Below, in pieces: positions 19,254-28,124 of a stretch of 59,402 nt of DNA. How positions within the stretch are numbered: the stretch's first letter is position 1; each line of letters begins with the position of its first letter. The notes under the pieces are model-generated. The model saw only the letters and a program-made list of their open reading frames with translations. It ran no database searches and was not told the DNA's origin. Source of the DNA: Tidjanibacter sp. (GTDB lineage: Bacteria > Bacteroidota > Bacteroidia > Bacteroidales > Rikenellaceae); assembly GCA_017396085.1 (NCBI GenBank), contig JAFQNC010000027.1, forward strand, positions 1 to 59,402. Reading direction: 5' to 3'. The translations under genes were made by a program, and so were the position numbers.

Positions 19254-19973
19254 CTACTTTGATTTGATGGTGTTGAGCCTTGCGTTAATCTCCTCATAGG
19301 CCTCAATAACCCTACCCATATCCCTGCGGAAGCGGTCTTTGTCGAGTTTTTCGTTGGTGTCGGCATCCCACAAGCGGCAGGTGTCGGGGCTAATCTCGTC
19401 AGCCAACACAATCTTACCATCGGCGGTCTTACCAAACTCAATCTTGAAGTCCACCAAACGGATATTAATCTGCGCAAACATCTCTTTCAGCACCTCATTG
19501 ATGCGTGCCGTGAGGGCATAAATCTCGGCCAACTCCTCATAGGTTGCAGCACCCAGAGCCACAGCGTGGTGGTCATTGATAAGGGGGTCGCCGAGTGCAT
19601 CGTCTTTGTAGCAAATCTCAAAGATGGTATTGGGTGCGGGAGTGCCCTCCTCAATGCCGAGGCGTTTGGCCATTGAGCCGGCAATCACGTTGCGCACAAT
19701 TACCTCCAAAGGCACAATTGACACCTTCAAGCACACTTGGTCCCTCTCGTTGAGAGTCTCCACATAGTGGGTGGGGATGCCGGCCTCGCGGAGTTTGTGG
19801 AAAATGATGGTCGAAATCTCGTTGTTCAACACACCCTTGTTGGCGATGGTTGCCTTCTTGATGTTGTTGAAAGCGGTTGCGGCGTCTTTGTAGTGAATAA
19901 TCACCTTGTCGGCCTCGTCTGTTGCATAAACCTGTTTTGCTTTGCCCTCATAGAGCATCTCTAACTGTTTCAT
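19254..19973 (-). CDS. purC: SAICAR synthetase
   Basis: A 239-residue phosphoribosylaminoimidazole-succinocarboxamide synthase, which joins CAIR and aspartate with ATP. Conserved segments are [12 protein letters not shown] at the N-terminus, VEVIVRN-like [13 protein letters not shown], and [20 protein letters not shown] leading to SPDTCRLWD. This is the short single-domain bacterial form of about 240 residues. It sits 51 bases after purL and 19 before purF. Confidence 0.97.
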   Translation of the reverse strand: MKQLEMLYEGKAKQVYATDEADKVIIHYKDAATAFNNIKKATIANKGVLNNEISTIIFHKLREAGIPTHYVETLNERDQVCLKVSIVPLEVIVRNVIAGSMAKRLGIEEGTPAPNTIFEICYKDDALGDPLINDHHAVALGAATYEELAEIYALTARINEVLKEMFAQINIRLVDFKIEFGKTADGKIVLADEISPDTCRLWDADTNEKLDKDRFRRDMGRVIEAYEEINARLNTIKSK

Positions 19974-20024
19974 CTTACCTGATTATTTTATATATATGTT
20001 GTTACCTATTTATTTTCTCTCTAA

Positions 20025-23000
20025 TCACTTTTTCCTGAAATATCGCACCGCATTGCGGAAGAGGTTTTGGTCCTTGTTGCCCGCAATGTTCTTCATCAAT
20101 CCCTCGGCCCAACGCTCCGAGTGTCCCATCTTACCCAAGATGCGGCCATCGGGCGAGCAGATACCCTCAATGGCCTCCGTGGAGCCGTTGGGGTTTTCGG
20201 GCGAGTGCATCGTGGCGTTACCCTCTGCATCGACATACTGGAAGGCAATCTGTCCGGCAGCCCTCAACTGTGCTGCAAGCGTAGCATTTGCCACAAACTT
20301 ACCTTCGCCGTGGGAGGCTGCCACCGAGTGGAGCTGGCCCAACTCAAAGCCCTCCAACCAAGGTGAAGCCACCGATGCAACCCTTGTGCTCACAATTTGC
20401 GAGGTGTGGCGGTTGATGTCGTTGCGGAAGAGTGTGGGCGAATCGGGCGTGAGCGAGCCAATCTTACCAAAGGGCAGCAGGCCCGATTTCACAAGTGCTT
20501 GAAAACCATTGCAGATACCCAGCACCAAACCACCCCTTGAAAGTAGCCCCTCAATGGCTGCCTTAACCTTCTCGTTTTGCAGCACACTGGCAATAAACTT
20601 ACCGCTACCATCGGGCTCATCGCCTGCCGAAAAACCACCGCTAATGGCCAAAATGTGGCATCCGTCAATCTCCTCAGCCATCCTTGCCGTAGACCGCTCC
20701 ACGTCCTCAGCCGTAAGGTTGCAGAACACCGAAGTGCGCACCTCGGCTCCCTCTCTGGCGAAGCACTTGGCCATATCGTAGTCGCAGTTGGTGCCGGGGA
20801 ACACCGGCAGGTAGACCACGGGGTGTTCCACTGCCTCGCCCTCATAGCGAGTGGTATTGGCGCCCGAGGTGGCGTTCTCCACCCTACCCTCCATACCGCT
20901 ACGGTCGGCATACACCTCCGTAAACCTCCTGCGGTTGGCCTCATAGAGCTCCTCAATCGGCATCTCCACGCCGTTAATCACAAGGCTCTGCTTGTCCACC
21001 GTGCGACCCAGCAATTCCACGTTGGGATAGTCAAGCGGACGGTTGCTCTCTATCACAATCGAGCCATAGTTCCAATCGAACAGGTTGCTCTCCTCAATGC
21101 TCACCTCGGCACCAATCCTGTTGCCAAAGGTCATCTTGGCCAAAGCCTCGGCCACGCCACCAAAGCCCACTGCGTAGGCAGCCACAATGGCACCGCTGAA
21201 AATCTTGTGGCGCACCATCTCAAAGTTGTCCACCAACTCCACCGTGTCGGGCATATAGCCCTTCAGCGGTGTGTGGCGAACGAGGTAGAGGTAGTTGCCC
21301 GCAGACTTCAATTCGGGGCTTATCACCACCCTGCTATCCACCGCAGCCACACCAAAGGCAATCAGTGTGGGCGGCACGTTGATGTCGGCAAAGGTGCCAC
21401 TCATAGAGTCCTTGCCACCAATCGAGGGCAGTCCCAGTGCCACCTGCATCCTCAATGCTCCGAGCAGTGCGGCCAGAGGTTTACCCCAAGCAGTGGGCGA
21501 AGTCATCTTCTCAAAATACTCCTGATAGGAAAACCTCATCTTGTCGTACTCTGCACCCGCAGCCACAGCCTTTGCCACCGCATCCACCACAGCATAGGCT
21601 GCACCGTGATAGGGGCTCCAACTGCTCAGGTAGGGGTTAAAGCCATAGGACATCATACTTGCCGTGTGGGTAGTGTGGTTGCCCACGGGGAGGGTCTGCA
21701 CACTCACCTGCGCTTCGGTCTGCTGGGTGCGCCCACCAAAGGGCATCAACACCGTGCTTGCACCAATGCTCGCATCGAACATCTCCACAAGGCCTTTCTG
21801 CGAGGTTACGTTATCATCGGCCAAGAGATTGAGCATTTTCTCCCTAATACCCTCGCCCGCAATCTTGCGCTCAAAGGGATTTTTCTCCTCCACGGCACCC
21901 ACCACTGCCTTGGCATAGTGTTTGGCACCTGCCGAGTCAATAAACTCCCTGCGCAGGTCGGCCACAAGGCTCTCGCCGTAGAACATCCTCATACGGCCCT
22001 TGTCGGTAACATCGGCCACGTGGGTTACCTCAATGTTCTCCTCCCTGCAATAGGCCTCAAATTCGGCCCTATCTTTGGCCTCCACCACCACCGACATTCG
22101 CTCTTGCGACTCGCTGATGGCCAACTCCGTGGCGTTAAGACCACTATATTTTGTAGGCACCCTGTCGAGGTAAATATCCAATCCATCGGCCAACTCGCCA
22201 ATGGCCACACTCACACCTCCGGCACCAAAGTCGTTTGATTTCTTAATCAGGCGGGTAACCTCCTTGCGGCGGAAGAGTCTTGCAATCTTCCTCTCCTCGG
22301 GGGCATTGCCCTTCTGCACCTCGCTACCGCACTCCTCCAACGAAGCCTCGTTGTGCTCCTTTGAGGAGCCGGTGGCACCACCGATACCATCTCTGCCGGT
22401 GCGGCCGCCAAACATCAGCACCACATCGCCCGCCTGTGGGCTCTCGCGCCTAACATCTGCCGCCCTCACTGCACCCACCACTGCGCCAACTTCCAGTCGT
22501 TTGGCCACATAGTCGGGGTGGTAAATCTCCCTCACGTGGGTTGTGGCAAGGCCAATCTGGTTGCCATAGGAGGAGTAGCCTGCTGCTGCACGCAACGAGA
22601 TAACTCTCTGGGGCAGTTTTCCCTTCATTGTCTGCTCCACGGGCAGATAGATATTGCCCGCACCCGTAACCCTCATCGCTTGGTAGACATAGCTCCTACC
22701 GCTCAGCGGGTCCCTGATGGCACCACCGAGGCAGGTGGATGCACCACCAAAGGGCTCAATCTCCGTGGGGTGGTTGTGGGTTTCGTTTTTGAACTGCAAG
22801 AGCCAACGCTCCACAGCCCCGTCTACATCCACATCCACATATATGCTGCACGCATTGTTCTCCTCGCTCTGTTCAAGGTCATCCAACAGGCCCTGTTTGC
22901 GCAGGTAGCGTGCGCCTATGGTTGCAAGGTCCATCAGGCAGAGGCTCTTACCCTCCCTGCCTAATTTCTTGCGTATTCTCTTCCATTGGTCCACAGCCTC

Positions 23001-23732
23001 CCTGATGTCGTCAGCCACAAAGGAGTCCTCCACCTCAATGTCGGTCAGTTCGGTGGTGAAAGTGGTGTGGCGGCAGTGGTCGCTCCAGTAGGTGTCGAGG
23101 ATGCGCAACTCGGTTTCGTTGGGCTCCCTACCCTCCTGCTTAAAGTACTTCACAACCTCCATCAGGTCATCGCCATTCATCGCCAAGCCCTGCCTCTTGC
23201 AATACTCCTCGGCATCTTCGGCCGTGAGTCCACAAAAGCCTTCCAGCACTGCAACGGGCTTTGCCACAGCCCTCTCGGCCGGAGCCAACACGCCGAGGTC
23301 TTTCCTCCTCGACTCCACTGCGTTTATCTCATAGTGGGCAATCTTTTCCAGTTCCTTCTCCCCCACGCTCTGGTCGAAAATGAGCAACCTTGCGCTACGA
23401 ATTTCCACCTCGGCAGTCGGACAGAGCAGTTTCACGCAGTCCACAGCCGATGCGGCCCTCTGGTCAAACTGACCGGGCAGGCACTCTATGGCCAAATGGG
23501 GCATACCTCCAAACTCCACGCTGTCGCTAACGGTGTCGGTAGCCCTCTCGCCAAAGACCTTGTAGCGACTCTGCTCCACAAGTTCGTCAGTGAAGCCAAA
23601 CAAGTCGTAGACACACAGCAGGCGCAGGTGTCCGATGTTGAGCGACAGATTTGCATTGAGTTCTTGGCGCAGGCTCTCGGCCTCCACCCTGTAAACTTCC
23701 CTTTTCTCGACAAATATGCGGTGGGTGTTCAT
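20025..23732 (-). CDS. purL: Phosphoribosylformylglycinamidine synthase, large single-chain form
   Basis: A 1235-residue FGAM synthase of the gamma-proteobacterial/eukaryotic type, with an N-terminal PurS-like domain, two AIR-synthetase-like halves and a C-terminal glutaminase. The synthetase core shows FKNETHNHPTEIEPFGGAST and GGRTGRDGIGGATGSS. The glutaminase domain begins YLPVFPGTNCDYDMAKCF, has the nucleophile in LVLGICNGFQALVKSG, and a His/Glu pair in KMGHSERW. So it keeps glutamine use, in contrast with CarA and GuaA nearby. No separate purS or purQ is needed. It follows purE by 57 bases. Confidence 0.97.
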   Translation of the reverse strand: MNTHRIFVEKREVYRVEAESLRQELNANLSLNIGHLRLLCVYDLFGFTDELVEQSRYKVFGERATDTVSDSVEFGGMPHLAIECLPGQFDQRAASAVDCVKLLCPTAEVEIRSARLLIFDQSVGEKELEKIAHYEINAVESRRKDLGVLAPAERAVAKPVAVLEGFCGLTAEDAEEYCKRQGLAMNGDDLMEVVKYFKQEGREPNETELRILDTYWSDHCRHTTFTTELTDIEVEDSFVADDIREAVDQWKRIRKKLGREGKSLCLMDLATIGARYLRKQGLLDDLEQSEENNACSIYVDVDVDGAVERWLLQFKNETHNHPTEIEPFGGASTCLGGAIRDPLSGRSYVYQAMRVTGAGNIYLPVEQTMKGKLPQRVISLRAAAGYSSYGNQIGLATTHVREIYHPDYVAKRLEVGAVVGAVRAADVRRESPQAGDVVLMFGGRTGRDGIGGATGSSKEHNEASLEECGSEVQKGNAPEERKIARLFRRKEVTRLIKKSNDFGAGGVSVAIGELADGLDIYLDRVPTKYSGLNATELAISESQERMSVVVEAKDRAEFEAYCREENIEVTHVADVTDKGRMRMFYGESLVADLRREFIDSAGAKHYAKAVVGAVEEKNPFERKIAGEGIREKMLNLLADDNVTSQKGLVEMFDASIGASTVLMPFGGRTQQTEAQVSVQTLPVGNHTTHTASMMSYGFNPYLSSWSPYHGAAYAVVDAVAKAVAAGAEYDKMRFSYQEYFEKMTSPTAWGKPLAALLGALRMQVALGLPSIGGKDSMSGTFADINVPPTLIAFGVAAVDSRVVISPELKSAGNYLYLVRHTPLKGYMPDTVELVDNFEMVRHKIFSGAIVAAYAVGFGGVAEALAKMTFGNRIGAEVSIEESNLFDWNYGSIVIESNRPLDYPNVELLGRTVDKQSLVINGVEMPIEELYEANRRRFTEVYADRSGMEGRVENATSGANTTRYEGEAVEHPVVYLPVFPGTNCDYDMAKCFAREGAEVRTSVFCNLTAEDVERSTARMAEEIDGCHILAISGGFSAGDEPDGSGKFIASVLQNEKVKAAIEGLLSRGGLVLGICNGFQALVKSGLLPFGKIGSLTPDSPTLFRNDINRHTSQIVSTRVASVASPWLEGFELGQLHSVAASHGEGKFVANATLAAQLRAAGQIAFQYVDAEGNATMHSPENPNGSTEAIEGICSPDGRILGKMGHSERWAEGLMKNIAGNKDQNLFRNAVRYFRKK

Positions 23733-23789
23733 CTCCTTGATGTTTGGGTTATGGTGTTGGTGTGTTATTCGTCAGTTTTTTCGGTATTC

Positions 23790-24266
23790 CTAAATCTCTG
23801 CCTCCAAGACCTTGCGAGCCTGCTCGGCCCTGAAGTCATCCAATTTGGCTTTGAGTCCCTCGTCAGTAACAGCCATAATGGCCACTGCCAGCAGTGCGGC
23901 ATTTTTGGCTCCGTCAATGCCGACCGTTGCCACCGGAATACCCGAAGGCATTTGCACCATCGAAAGCAGCGAGTCGAGGCCCTCCAGCGAGCGCGACTTG
24001 ATGGGTACACCGATAACGGGAAGTGTGGTGAAAGCGGCCACCACGCCTGCCAAGTGGGCTGCACCACCTGCTCCGGCAATGATTGCGGCCAAGCCTCTCT
24101 CCCTTGCTCCCTTGACATACTCTTCCAGAACAGCAGGGGTGCGGTGGGCACTCAAAACCCTCTTCTCATACTCAACTCCAAACTCGTCTAAGATTGCTGT
24201 TGCTCCCGACATTACGCCCCAATCGCTGGTGGAGCCCATCAAAATCCCAACTTTCATACGATTCAT
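23790..24266 (-). CDS. purE: N5-carboxyaminoimidazole ribonucleotide mutase
   Basis: A 158-residue class I PurE that rearranges N5-CAIR to CAIR. The motif [12 protein letters not shown] opens the protein, followed by [18 protein letters not shown] and [17 protein letters not shown] with GVPIKS. It is the first gene of the 13-gene purine operon. No purK is in the window, so its substrate N5-CAIR must come from an ATP-grasp enzyme elsewhere. Its start codon lies only about 26 bases after the T-run of an intrinsic terminator, which leaves no room for an independent promoter and points to control by the upstream leader. The start is either 24266 or three codons later at 24257. Confidence 0.95.
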   Translation of the reverse strand: MNRMKVGILMGSTSDWGVMSGATAILDEFGVEYEKRVLSAHRTPAVLEEYVKGARERGLAAIIAGAGGAAHLAGVVAAFTTLPVIGVPIKSRSLEGLDSLLSMVQMPSGIPVATVGIDGAKNAALLAVAIMAVTDEGLKAKLDDFRAEQARKVLEAEI

Positions 24267-24292
24267 ACCTAACTGATTCTTATCGTTTTAAC

Positions 24293-24335
24293 AAAAAAGT
24301 GTGGCCGCCCAATCTTCCGATTTCGGCGGCCACAC
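24293..24335 (-). terminator. Intrinsic terminator in the leader of the pur operon (candidate attenuator)
   Basis: Perfect 11-bp arms GTGTGGCCGCC (24299-24309) and GGCGGCCACAC (24325-24335) with a 15-base loop. In the minus direction they are followed at once by six T (24293-24298). The hairpin begins 7 bases after the stop of the 63-codon ORF and ends about 26 bases before purE. Confidence 0.8.
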
Positions 24336-24342
24336 TCATTCT

Positions 24343-24534
24343 TTATATGTCGCACTCTGCCTGCTTGTGCTTGCGCACCTTATCCGCAGAGAATCTTGCG
24401 TTTATCCCCAAGCAACCCAACTTTTTGAACATCGGCACACGCTCACGCATCTCTTGGCAGGCACATACGATGCTACCAACAAACACTATTGTTCCACCTT
24501 GTGCGGTGATGGATATGTTTCGGGGTTGCCTCAT
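24343..24534 (-). CDS. 63-residue leader ORF of the purine operon, function unknown
   Basis: A 63-codon ORF starts about 43 bases after the predicted transcription start of a near-perfect sigma-ABfr promoter and stops 7 bases before the terminator in front of purE. I do not recognise the product. It opens MRQPRNISITAQ, has a short hydrophobic stretch (TIVFVGSIVCAC) and a basic C-terminal half ending KHKQAECDI. The arrangement promoter, short ORF, terminator, enzyme gene is what a translated leader of an attenuation system looks like, and the pyr operon 10 kb away has the same plan. It could instead be a real small protein, or untranslated leader RNA. The opposite strand is also open here but has no promoter. 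Confidence 0.5.
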   Translation of the reverse strand: MRQPRNISITAQGGTIVFVGSIVCACQEMRERVPMFKKLGCLGINARFSADKVRKHKQAECDI

Positions 24535-24583
24535 TACTTAATGACTAAATTCGGGTTTCCTTTCGGTTATCACTATCCGAGCA

Positions 24584-24615
24584 CAAAAGTACTCCTATTT
24601 CTTCGTTATTCCAAA
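24584..24615 (-). promoter_or_regulatory. Sigma-ABfr promoter of the purine operon leader
   Basis: On the minus strand TTTG (24612-24615), a 20-base spacer, then TACTTTTG (24584-24591), an exact match to the consensus. It starts 28 bases past the pyrB stop and is the only good promoter found for the pur operon. Confidence 0.75.
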
Positions 24616-24620
24616 GTGAG

Positions 24621-24640
24621 TTATCAACGACTTATCAACA
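24621..24640 (-). repeat. Tandem GTTGATAA repeat just upstream of the pur promoter
   Basis: On the minus strand GTTGATAA occurs twice, 11 bases apart centre to centre (one helical turn), ending 5 bases before the -33 element. This is a typical place for an activator or repressor site. Confidence 0.45.
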
Positions 24641-24642
24641 AA

Positions 24643-25728
24643 TCACTTCGCCTTCGACTCGCAGTAGACACACCTCCACGAGCCATCACCATTGAGCGAT
24701 GGGCGGAACAAGCGGTCCACATTCTCCATATTGGATATGCAACGGCGGTTGGAGCACACCCTTGTGTTCCTCTCCACCCCTTCGGGCAGCAGTGGTTGGG
24801 TTTTGCTTTCGTCTTTTGCCCACTCCAACAGTTTTAGCATCAGTGCCATACGCACAAACTTGCCGTTCTCCACCTGACGGAAGTAGGCAGCCCTTGGGTC
24901 GTTGTCTACCTCCACGGTAATCTCGTTTACCCTCGGCAGTGGGTGCAGAATACGCATATGGGGTTGCGCTCCACGAAGTTTGTCCACGTCTAAGATGAAG
25001 CTATCCTTCAAGCGCTCATACTCCTCGGGGTCGTCAAAACGCTCCTGCTGCACCCTTGTCATATAGAGCACATCAAGTTCGCCCATAACCTCCTCCATCG
25101 TGGCAACTTCCTTGTACTCAATGCCATTTTGCTCACACACCTCGTGTTTCATATAACTCGGCAGGCGCAACTGCTCGGGCGAGATGAGCACCACTTTCAC
25201 ACCCTCATAGCGCGAGAGGGCCTTAATGAGCGAGTGTACGGTGCGCCCAAACTTGAGGTCGCCACAGAATCCCACCGTGATGTGGTCAAACCTGCCAATC
25301 TCCCTCTTGATGGTCAGCAGGTCGGTCAGAGTCTGCGTGGGGTGGCTGTGGCTACCATCGCCCGCATTTATCACCGGCACCCTTGCGTTGAGCGCAGCCA
25401 CGAGTGCCGCACCCTCCTCAAAGTGGCGCATTGCGATGATGTCGGCAAAGCAACTGATAACCTTTGTGGTGTCGGCACACGTTTCGCCCTTGCTTACAGA
25501 AGAACTCTTGGCATCCGAAAAACCAAGCACATTGCCACCCAACTCCATCATTGCCGAGGTAAAACTCAACCTCGTGCGGGTACTGGGCTCATAGAAGAGC
25601 GTGGCGAGTTTTTTACCTCTACACACCTCTGCATATTTTTCTCTGTTGTCGATGATGTCGAGAGCCAGCGAAATAACCTCATCAAGTTCCTGCATCGACA
25701 AATCGGTGGGGTCTATAAGATGCCTCAT
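24643..25728 (-). CDS. pyrB: Aspartate carbamoyltransferase with a fused PyrI-type zinc domain
   Basis: A 361-residue ATCase, about 55 longer than a plain PyrB (about 305-310). It condenses carbamoyl phosphate and aspartate. The catalytic part shows [11 protein letters not shown], the mobile loop [23 protein letters not shown] and the C-terminal HPLPRVNEI. After about residue 310 comes a tail with Cys325-x4-Cys330 and Cys353-x2-Cys356, with wording like the zinc domain of PyrI (CSNRRCISN and WRCVYCES against CPNSNCISH and LKCKYCE). The allosteric nucleotide-binding half of PyrI is missing, and no pyrI gene lies in the window. It is last in the pyr operon, 98 bases after pyrE. Confidence 0.95.
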   Translation of the reverse strand: MRHLIDPTDLSMQELDEVISLALDIIDNREKYAEVCRGKKLATLFYEPSTRTRLSFTSAMMELGGNVLGFSDAKSSSVSKGETCADTTKVISCFADIIAMRHFEEGAALVAALNARVPVINAGDGSHSHPTQTLTDLLTIKREIGRFDHITVGFCGDLKFGRTVHSLIKALSRYEGVKVVLISPEQLRLPSYMKHEVCEQNGIEYKEVATMEEVMGELDVLYMTRVQQERFDDPEEYERLKDSFILDVDKLRGAQPHMRILHPLPRVNEITVEVDNDPRAAYFRQVENGKFVRMALMLKLLEWAKDESKTQPLLPEGVERNTRVCSNRRCISNMENVDRLFRPSLNGDGSWRCVYCESKAK

Positions 25729-25826
25729 ATACTTTGTAAGTTCTTTTTGTTCTTTGGCTTAACGCCTTTTAGTTACACTTTTTGTTTACCTTCTGCGGGC
25801 GGGCTATTTCAGCCTCTGCGCAGGGG

Positions 25827-26465
25827 CTATTTGTTCATCCAACTCTCGTCTTGTGGGTTGGCCATAAACTGTTTGAGCCTTGCCTCATCCTCGGCTGCGA
25901 TGTAGCCCTTCTCCACGGCCACACCAACGAGGGTGTCGAAGTTGGAGAGCGAATAATTGACCACATTTGCAGCAGCCAATCTCTCCACGCCCTTCTTCAT
26001 TCCATAGGTGAAGATGCTCACCACGCCCAGCACCTCGGCACCGGCCTCGCGCAGAGCCTCCACAACGTCAATGCAACTACCTCCCGTGGAGATAAGGTCC
26101 TCAATCACAACCACTTTGGCTCCCTTCTCGAGTCTACCCTCGATGCGGTTACCCCTGCCGTGGTCCTTTGCGCTACCCCTCACATAGCCCATAGGCATAT
26201 CGAGGATGTCGGCAGCGATGGCTGCGTGGGCGATACCCGCCGTGCTGGTACCCATCAGCACCTCGGCCTCGGGAAATTTCTCCTTCACGGTCTGTGCGAT
26301 GGCATTCTCCACCACCTTGCGGGCCGCAGGGGCGGTCAAAATCAGGCGATTGTCGCAATAGATGGGGCTCTTGATGCCACTCGCCCACGTAAAGGGCTTG
26401 TCGGGGCTCAAAAATACGGCCTTGATATTCAGCAACTCGGCTGCAATACGTTTCTCAGTGTTCAT
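25827..26465 (-). CDS. pyrE: Orotate phosphoribosyltransferase
   Basis: A 212-residue type I phosphoribosyltransferase that joins orotate and PRPP to give OMP. The PRPP-binding loop is VVVIEDLISTGGSCID. The N-terminal region FTWASGIKSPIYCDNRL and the loop YVRGSAKDHGRGNRIEG (with the catalytic Lys/His region) are typical. It follows pyrF by 16 bases and precedes pyrB by 98 bases. That 98-base gap shows no promoter match. Confidence 0.96.
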   Translation of the reverse strand: MNTEKRIAAELLNIKAVFLSPDKPFTWASGIKSPIYCDNRLILTAPAARKVVENAIAQTVKEKFPEAEVLMGTSTAGIAHAAIAADILDMPMGYVRGSAKDHGRGNRIEGRLEKGAKVVVIEDLISTGGSCIDVVEALREAGAEVLGVVSIFTYGMKKGVERLAAANVVNYSLSNFDTLVGVAVEKGYIAAEDEARLKQFMANPQDESWMNK

Positions 26466-26481
26466 ATTTTTCTCTTATTTT

Positions 26482-27204
26482 TTATTCATTTACTCCTTCC
26501 ACAAATTCGGCCACGCACCTACGGTAGGCACCAACGGGGTCCTCGGCAGCCGTAATGGGGCGGCCAACCACGATGAAGTCCGAGCCAATCTCACGTGCCT
26601 TGGCAGGCGAAGTGATGCGCACTTGGTCATCGGCAGCCGAGTCGGCAAACCTAATGCCGGGGGTAATAGTCTGGAATTCGGTCCCACACGCACCCTTCAC
26701 GATAGCAGCCTCCAAAGGCGAGCACACAACGCCATCCAGTCCTGCCGCTTTGGCATTCCGGGCATACCTAACAATGGTGTCGCCAATCGTGCCTGCAATG
26801 CCCAACTCCTGCTGCATAGTCTGCTCCGAGGTGGATGTGAGTTGGGTTACGGCAATCAGCAACGGGCGGCTGCCATCGGCCCTTGTGAGTCCCTCCTTGG
26901 CGGCCTTCATCATCTCCACGGTGCCCGCAGCGTGTACATTGACCATATCCACATCCAGAGCCGACAGCACCCTCATAGCCTTTTTCACGGTGTTGGGAAT
27001 GTCGTGGAGTTTCAGGTCAAGGAAAATCTTGTGCCCCCTACGTTTAATCTCCCTCACAATGGCGTTTCCCTCGGCATAGTAGAGTTCCATACCTATCTTC
27101 AAGAAGGGTTTGCGGGTTTCGTTCTCAAACTTGTCCAAGAAGGCAAGCGTGTCGGCAGCCGATGCAAAGTCGCACGCAATAATCACATCTCTCTCTCGTG
27201 TCAT
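26482..27204 (-). CDS. pyrF: Orotidine-5'-phosphate decarboxylase
   Basis: A 240-residue decarboxylase that converts OMP to UMP, the last step. The active-site signature FLDLKLHDIPNTVKKA carries the Asp-Lys-Asp set, and the N-terminus VIIACDFAS and the C-terminal VVGRPITAAEDPVGAYR (phosphate grip) are standard for the PyrF type 1 group. Its ATG overlaps the pyrD stop by 4 bases (ATGA), so the two are translationally coupled. pyrE follows after 16 bases. Confidence 0.96.
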   Translation of the reverse strand: MTRERDVIIACDFASAADTLAFLDKFENETRKPFLKIGMELYYAEGNAIVREIKRRGHKIFLDLKLHDIPNTVKKAMRVLSALDVDMVNVHAAGTVEMMKAAKEGLTRADGSRPLLIAVTQLTSTSEQTMQQELGIAGTIGDTIVRYARNAKAAGLDGVVCSPLEAAIVKGACGTEFQTITPGIRFADSAADDQVRITSPAKAREIGSDFIVVGRPITAAEDPVGAYRRCVAEFVEGVNE

Positions 27205-28124
27205 ACTATTCCAATTATATCGCTCAATTTTTCAATCTTCAAACGTTCCATTTCAGCGGGCAGAGCCTCAATTATCTCCTTGCAGGCGTAGGGGTTGCGC
27301 AGGTTGGCTGCACCCACCTCCACCGCTGTGGCTCCGGCCATCATCATCTCAATCACATCGCCTGCGCTCTCCACACCTCCGCAACCAATCACGGGCACAC
27401 TGCAAGCCTTGCTCACTTGGTGCACCATCCTCACAGCCACGGGGAACACCGCCGCACCCGAAAAACCACCCATCACATTGGCAATCACGGGCTTCCTTGT
27501 TGCGGTGTTAATCCTCATACCGAGCATTGTATTTATCAGGCACAGGCCATCGGCCCCTGCCTCCTCGGCAGCCTTCGCAATAGACACGATGTCGGTAACA
27601 TTGGGCGTGAGTTTCACATAGAGGGGCTTTGTTACCACCCTCTTCACAGCCCTAACCACCTCTGCCACGCTCTCGGCCGAGGTGCCAAAACTCATACCTC
27701 CACCGTGTACATTGGGGCAACTGACGTTGAGTTCGATAATCTCCACCTGCTCCTGCCCCGTAATCTTCTCGCAGCACTCCACATACTCGTCAATCGAAAA
27801 GCCACTGATGTTGGCAATAATCGGTTTGTGGAACACAGCCCTCATCTTGGGTAACTCTTCGGCAATCACAGCATCAATACCGGGGTTTTGCAACCCCACG
27901 GAGTTAATCATACCCGCACTACACTCGGCCACCCTCGGCAGGGGGTTGCCATATCGGGCCTCCCTTGTGGTGCCCTTGAAGGATATGGAGCCGAGGATGT
28001 TGATGTCGTAGAACTCGCTCATTCCATAGCCATAGCCAAAGCAGCCACTGGCGGGAATAACAGGGTTGTCGAGCCTCACATCGCCGAGGCACACCGACAT
28101 ATCTCTCTCTTTTGCTACTTCCAT
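27201..28124 (-). CDS. pyrD: Dihydroorotate dehydrogenase, class 1B catalytic subunit
   Basis: A 307-residue cytosolic class 1B PyrD with FMN that oxidises dihydroorotate and passes electrons through PyrK to NAD+. The active base is the Cys in ELNVSCPNVHGGG. PASGCFGYGYGMSEF, NSVGLQNPGID and the C-terminal phosphate site VIGCGGVESAGD are also present. It overlaps pyrK upstream by 10 bases and pyrF downstream by 4. The neighbouring pyrK confirms the 1B assignment. Confidence 0.96.
   Translation of the reverse strand: MEVAKERDMSVCLGDVRLDNPVIPASGCFGYGYGMSEFYDINILGSISFKGTTREARYGNPLPRVAECSAGMINSVGLQNPGIDAVIAEELPKMRAVFHKPIIANISGFSIDEYVECCEKITGQEQVEIIELNVSCPNVHGGGMSFGTSAESVAEVVRAVKRVVTKPLYVKLTPNVTDIVSIAKAAEEAGADGLCLINTMLGMRINTATRKPVIANVMGGFSGAAVFPVAVRMVHQVSKACSVPVIGCGGVESAGDVIEMMMAGATAVEVGAANLRNPYACKEIIEALPAEMERLKIEKLSDIIGIV

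Noticed and set aside
24621..24640. DnaA boxes (TTATCAACA-like) downstream of pyrB
   Set aside because: One or more mismatches at key positions and no link to replication genes; better read as direct repeats at the pur promoter.
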